From an uncultured Eubacteriales bacterium (GTDB taxonomy: Bacteria; Bacillota; Clostridia; Oscillospirales; Acutalibacteraceae), in NCBI GenBank assembly GCA_934457415.1, contig CAKSHM010000001.1:1-64000 (forward strand): a DNA stretch of 64,000 bases, written 5' to 3'. A program made the translations under genes and the position numbers. Position 1 is the first letter of the stretch. Every line of letters begins with the position of its first letter. Below are positions 61,179 to 64,000 of the stretch, piece after piece. The notes beneath the pieces were generated by a model. That model had not been told where the DNA came from, ran no database searches, and saw only the letters and a list, made by a program, of their open reading frames with translations.

Positions 61179-63122
61179 ATGAGCGATATTATAAGAGCCG
61201 CCTGTGCGGTACCGGATACAGCAGTCGCAAACCCCGAAAAAAATACCGAGCGGATTATTGATTTTATGTTAAAGGCAAAGGAAAAAAATCCCGATATAGT
61301 AGTTTTTCCCGAGCTTTGCATAACCGGCTATACCTGCGCCGATCTGTTTTTTCAGCAGGCTTTGCTTTCGCACGCTTTAAGGTGCTTAAAGAAAATAATC
61401 TTAGCTTCAGAAAGTACGGAATTTATTACAGCCGTCGGTCTGCCTCTTACTTTAAACGGCAGCCTTTATAACTGTGCGGCGGTTGTAAGCGGCGGAAGAC
61501 TATGGGGAATAGTTCCGAAGACCTACATTCCTACCTATAATGAATTTTATGAGCGCAGATGGTTTACTGCCGGTAATAAGCTTAATATTTCTGAGATTAA
61601 ACCGCAGGAGCTTTTTATTTCCGATATTCAGTCCGAAAGTATTCCTGTCGGTACCGATATAATTTTTGATACGCGTTGCTTTAAATTTTCGGCGGAAATA
61701 TGCGAGGATCTGTGGTCGGTAATTCCTCCGAACAGATATTATGCACTCGGCGGAGCAGAGGTAATAATCAATCTTTCCGCGAGCAATGAAACAATTTCAA
61801 AAAGAGAATACAGGAAATCTCTTGCTGCAAATCAGTCGGCAACGTGTCTGTGTGCGTATGTTTATACTTCGGCAGGAGCAGGCGAATCGACAACCGATCT
61901 TATTTTTTCGGGAGCGGGAATTGTATGCGAAAACGGCTCGGTTACAGCAGAAAATCAGAAGAAAATCGATAATGATTATATTCTTTTTGCGGATATTGAT
62001 TTGGGGAAAATCCGTGCCGACAGGCTTAAAATCAAGACCTTTTCTCAAAGCCGCGAGGAACTCAGCAAAGAATTCAGAACGGTTTTCGTTGATTTTACGG
62101 AAAAAGAAAATGACCTTGAGTTTTTAAATGTTAAAAAGCTTCCGTTTGTCCCCGAAACCAAAGAGGACAGACAGAAAAGATGTCTGGAAATTTTCGAAAT
62201 GCAGGTTATGGGACTTAAAAAACGGATTGAAACGACAAAATGCAGTCCTGTTGTAGGAGTTTCAGGCGGACTTGATTCAACCCTTGCTCTTCTTGTCAGT
62301 ACAGAGGCGGCAAAAAGAGCAAGCGTCGAAAACTGTACCGTTACGGGAATAACCATGCCTGCTTTCGGTACAACCGACCGCACCTATAATAATTCGCTTA
62401 AGCTTATGCGGACTTTAAAAATCAAATCTCTTGAAATTCCGATCAGGGATGCGGTTTTGCAGCACTTTAAAGATATCGGACATGACCCGGAAACACTTGA
62501 TCTTACCTATGAAAACTCTCAGGCAAGAGAACGTACTCAGGTTTTAATGGATTATGCCGGAAAAACAAAAGGCTTTGTTGTGGGAACAGGTGATTTGAGC
62601 GAGCTTGCGCTCGGCTGGTGTACTTATAATGCGGATCATATGAGTATGTACGGCGTAAACAGCTCAATTCCCAAAACCCTTATCAGGTGGATGATAGAAA
62701 GTATTATGAAAATGCAGAGCTTTGAAGAAAGCCGTGAGGTTTTATGCGACATTCTTGATACTCCGATTAGCCCGGAACTTCTTCCTCCCGACGCAAGCGG
62801 AAAAATTTCTCAGCAAACCGAGGAGATTGTAGGACCTTATGCTCTTCACGATTTCTTTCTTTATTATACAGTCCGCTTCGGCTTTACACCCGAAAAAATC
62901 TGCCGACTTGCTCTTAAGGCTTTTGAAAACGATTTTGATAAGGACACCGTTAAGAAATGGCTCATAGTATTTTATAAAAGATTTTTTACTCAGCAGTATA
63001 AAAGAAGCTGTCTGCCTGACGGCGTGAAGGTCGGAAGCATTTGTCTTTCTCCGAGGGGAGATTTCAGAATGCCGAGCGACGCGGAAGCCGAGCTTTGGAT
63101 AAAAAGAGCAGAAATGCTTTAA
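61179..63122 (+). CDS. nadE: Glutamine-dependent NAD(+) synthetase
   Basis: The 647-residue bifunctional enzyme has an N-terminal CN-hydrolase (glutaminase) domain: Glu in PDIVVFPELCITGYT, Lys in GIVPKTYIPTYNEFYE, Cys in SAEICEDLWS. The C-terminal ATP-pyrophosphatase domain has the P-loop VGVSGGLDSTLALL and GTGDLSELALGWCTYN. It makes NAD from deamido-NAD with ammonia channelled from glutamine. ATG 61179 with ACGGAG upstream gives the usual N-terminus; the longer frame from 61095 overlaps the alarmone gene. It probably shares that gene's transcript. Confidence 0.96.
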   Translation: MSDIIRAACAVPDTAVANPEKNTERIIDFMLKAKEKNPDIVVFPELCITGYTCADLFFQQALLSHALRCLKKIILASESTEFITAVGLPLTLNGSLYNCAAVVSGGRLWGIVPKTYIPTYNEFYERRWFTAGNKLNISEIKPQELFISDIQSESIPVGTDIIFDTRCFKFSAEICEDLWSVIPPNRYYALGGAEVIINLSASNETISKREYRKSLAANQSATCLCAYVYTSAGAGESTTDLIFSGAGIVCENGSVTAENQKKIDNDYILFADIDLGKIRADRLKIKTFSQSREELSKEFRTVFVDFTEKENDLEFLNVKKLPFVPETKEDRQKRCLEIFEMQVMGLKKRIETTKCSPVVGVSGGLDSTLALLVSTEAAKRASVENCTVTGITMPAFGTTDRTYNNSLKLMRTLKIKSLEIPIRDAVLQHFKDIGHDPETLDLTYENSQARERTQVLMDYAGKTKGFVVGTGDLSELALGWCTYNADHMSMYGVNSSIPKTLIRWMIESIMKMQSFEESREVLCDILDTPISPELLPPDASGKISQQTEEIVGPYALHDFFLYYTVRFGFTPEKICRLALKAFENDFDKDTVKKWLIVFYKRFFTQQYKRSCLPDGVKVGSICLSPRGDFRMPSDAEAELWIKRAEML

Positions 63123-63135
63123 ATAAACCTTTTAT

Positions 63136-63211
63136 AAGCAGTCTCTATTTTTTAAAGAGACTGCTTAAATTTAGTAGAATCGGACTCTTTTAACAGTAGA
63201 GTCCGATTTTT
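63136..63211 (+). terminator. Two terminators in series after nadE
   Basis: The first hairpin has AAGCAGTCTCT (63136-63146) and AGAGACTGCTT (63156-63166). The second has AATCGGACTCT (63178-63188) and AGAGTCCGATT (63198-63208), followed by T residues. Confidence 0.85.
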
Positions 63212-63221
63212 GCCCTGTAGA

Positions 63222-63250
63222 TTGAAAAAAACCTTTTTATGCCATACTAT
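63222..63250 (+). promoter_or_regulatory. Promoter of the DegV gene
   Basis: TTGAAA (63222-63227) and TACTAT (63245-63250), 17 bases apart. A small ACGGG/CCCGT hairpin lies just downstream, before the ribosome site. Confidence 0.65.
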
Positions 63251-63296
63251 AAATTGGACGGGTAAATCCCGTAAAAAACTAAAAAAAGGTGATGAC

Positions 63297-64000
63297 ATGA
63301 TAAAACTTTTTACCGATACTTCGGCAAACCTTACAAATGAGATAATCAATCTTTACGGTATTAAAGTAATTCCTTTCGGATACTCCGTAAACGGTAAAAA
63401 AATCGAATATAATGTTAATTCCGATTTTGACGGAAAGTATTTTTACGATTCTATGAGAAACGGAGCCGACGTTAAGACCTCTATGATAAATTCAACACTT
63501 ATATATGAGTCGCTTGAAGAGGAACTTAAAAACGGCAGTGATGTTATTTATATAACAATGTCCGGAGGCATAAGCGGAACGGCACATGCGGCGGTGATGG
63601 CTGCCGAGGAATTACGGGAAATATATACTGACAGAAAAATTGCAATTATAAATTCGCTTGCCGCTTCTTTAGGCGAGGGACTTCAGGTTATAAAAATCGC
63701 AAAGCTGTTAGAGTCGGGCGCTGACTTTGAAACGGTCAAAGAAAAGGCTGAGGAATTGACTGAAAAAATCTGCCAGTATTTTACCGTTGATGACCTTGAG
63801 TATTTAAAGCGCGGCGGAAGAATAAGCAGACTTGCAAGCGCCGTAGGAACGGTACTGAAAATAAAGCCTGTTTTAAGAGGCGATGACGAAGGCAAAATCG
63901 TTATGTGTGCGAAAATCCGCGGCAGAAATAATGCGCTTTCTTCTCTTGCCGATTATTACGAGGAGCTTTGCTCAGATAAATCGGAGGATATAGGTATTGC
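63297..64000 (+). CDS. DegV family fatty-acid-binding protein (3' end outside window)
   Basis: The frame is open from ATG 63297 (after AAAAAAAGGTGATG) to the window end, giving 234 residues of the usual 280 or so. It begins MIKLFTDTSANLTNEIINLY, with the DegV-type TDT/S loop. Later it has KTSMINSTLIYE, TMSGGISGTAHAA, INSLAASLGEGL and YLKRGGRISRLAS, the family's conserved phospholipid/fatty-acid contacts. DegV/FakB proteins bind free fatty acids and hand them to the FakA kinase. Which ligand this one binds is not shown; FakA is not in the window. Confidence 0.92.
   Translation, partial: MIKLFTDTSANLTNEIINLYGIKVIPFGYSVNGKKIEYNVNSDFDGKYFYDSMRNGADVKTSMINSTLIYESLEEELKNGSDVIYITMSGGISGTAHAAVMAAEELREIYTDRKIAIINSLAASLGEGLQVIKIAKLLESGADFETVKEKAEELTEKICQYFTVDDLEYLKRGGRISRLASAVGTVLKIKPVLRGDDEGKIVMCAKIRGRNNALSSLADYYEELCSDKSEDIGI

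Noticed and set aside
1..64000. Prophage or insertion-sequence element
   Set aside because: No transposase, integrase, portal or terminase frame is present. The only phage-like item is the small MuF-like gene, and the only possible attachment-site hint is the weak tRNA-like relic.

Overview
The window looks like a chromosomal segment of an anaerobic, spore-forming gut Clostridium relative of the Ruminococcaceae/Oscillospiraceae type. The grounds are an AT-rich genome with AGGAGG-type ribosome sites, a cohesin and a dockerin, a SpoIVB peptidase, a SigH-like sigma factor preceded by Spo0A-box-like sites, LplB/YtcP-type sugar transporters and intracellular host-glycan glycosidases. This is inference from gene content; no rRNA gene is present to test it.

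Region 1 (1-29100) is a glycan-foraging island. After the tail of a GmhA-like SIS protein and an orphan small gene, an AraC-type regulator faces a long run of same-strand genes. These encode a cytoplasmic GH29 alpha-fucosidase, a membrane-anchored GLUG-like surface protein, two sugar ABC permeases and their binding lipoprotein, a membrane-anchored cohesin protein, a two-module secreted protein, and a 1919-residue secreted beta-helix protein ending in a dockerin. A second unit follows: a 674-residue secreted protein built from the same modules as the 1919-residue protein, two short peptides of a similar MKY-x-KP type, and a Ser-rich lipoprotein whose tail matches that of the second peptide. A third unit encodes a GH38 alpha-mannosidase, an FAD oxidoreductase, a GH31 glycosidase, an EEP-family phosphatase/nuclease and an MFS transporter. 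The implied flow is surface capture, ABC import and intracellular trimming of fucose- and mannose-containing glycans.

Region 2 (29100-42600) is mostly housekeeping: an orphan MazF-like toxin gene with a terminator-like leader, tRNA-Leu(CAG), htpG, a flavin reductase, a U32 peptidase-family gene, and rpoB-rpoC behind a consensus promoter. No rplJ-rplL lies upstream of rpoB.

Region 3 (42600-53100) holds cardiolipin synthase, a small membrane protein, a GntR-YtrA-type regulator with an ABC exporter and a likely operator, and a nucleoside-salvage operon (deoC-cdd-pdp-add). That operon converges on a phosphohexomutase across a noncoding tandem repeat that has a relative near base 20,930.

Region 4 (53100-64000) is stress, envelope and sporulation: a SigH-like sigma factor, a zinc-ribbon protein, an OmpR/histidine-kinase pair, an HtrA protease, SpoIVB, a small frameshifted phage-head-like/toxin-like gene with a possible immunity gene, a small alarmone synthetase, glutamine-dependent NAD synthetase, and a DegV protein cut by the window end. 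The observations most worth following are the cohesin/dockerin pair in one operon, the peptide-lipoprotein trio, the tandem Spo0A-like boxes, the dispersed repeat, and the broken MuF-like cassette.
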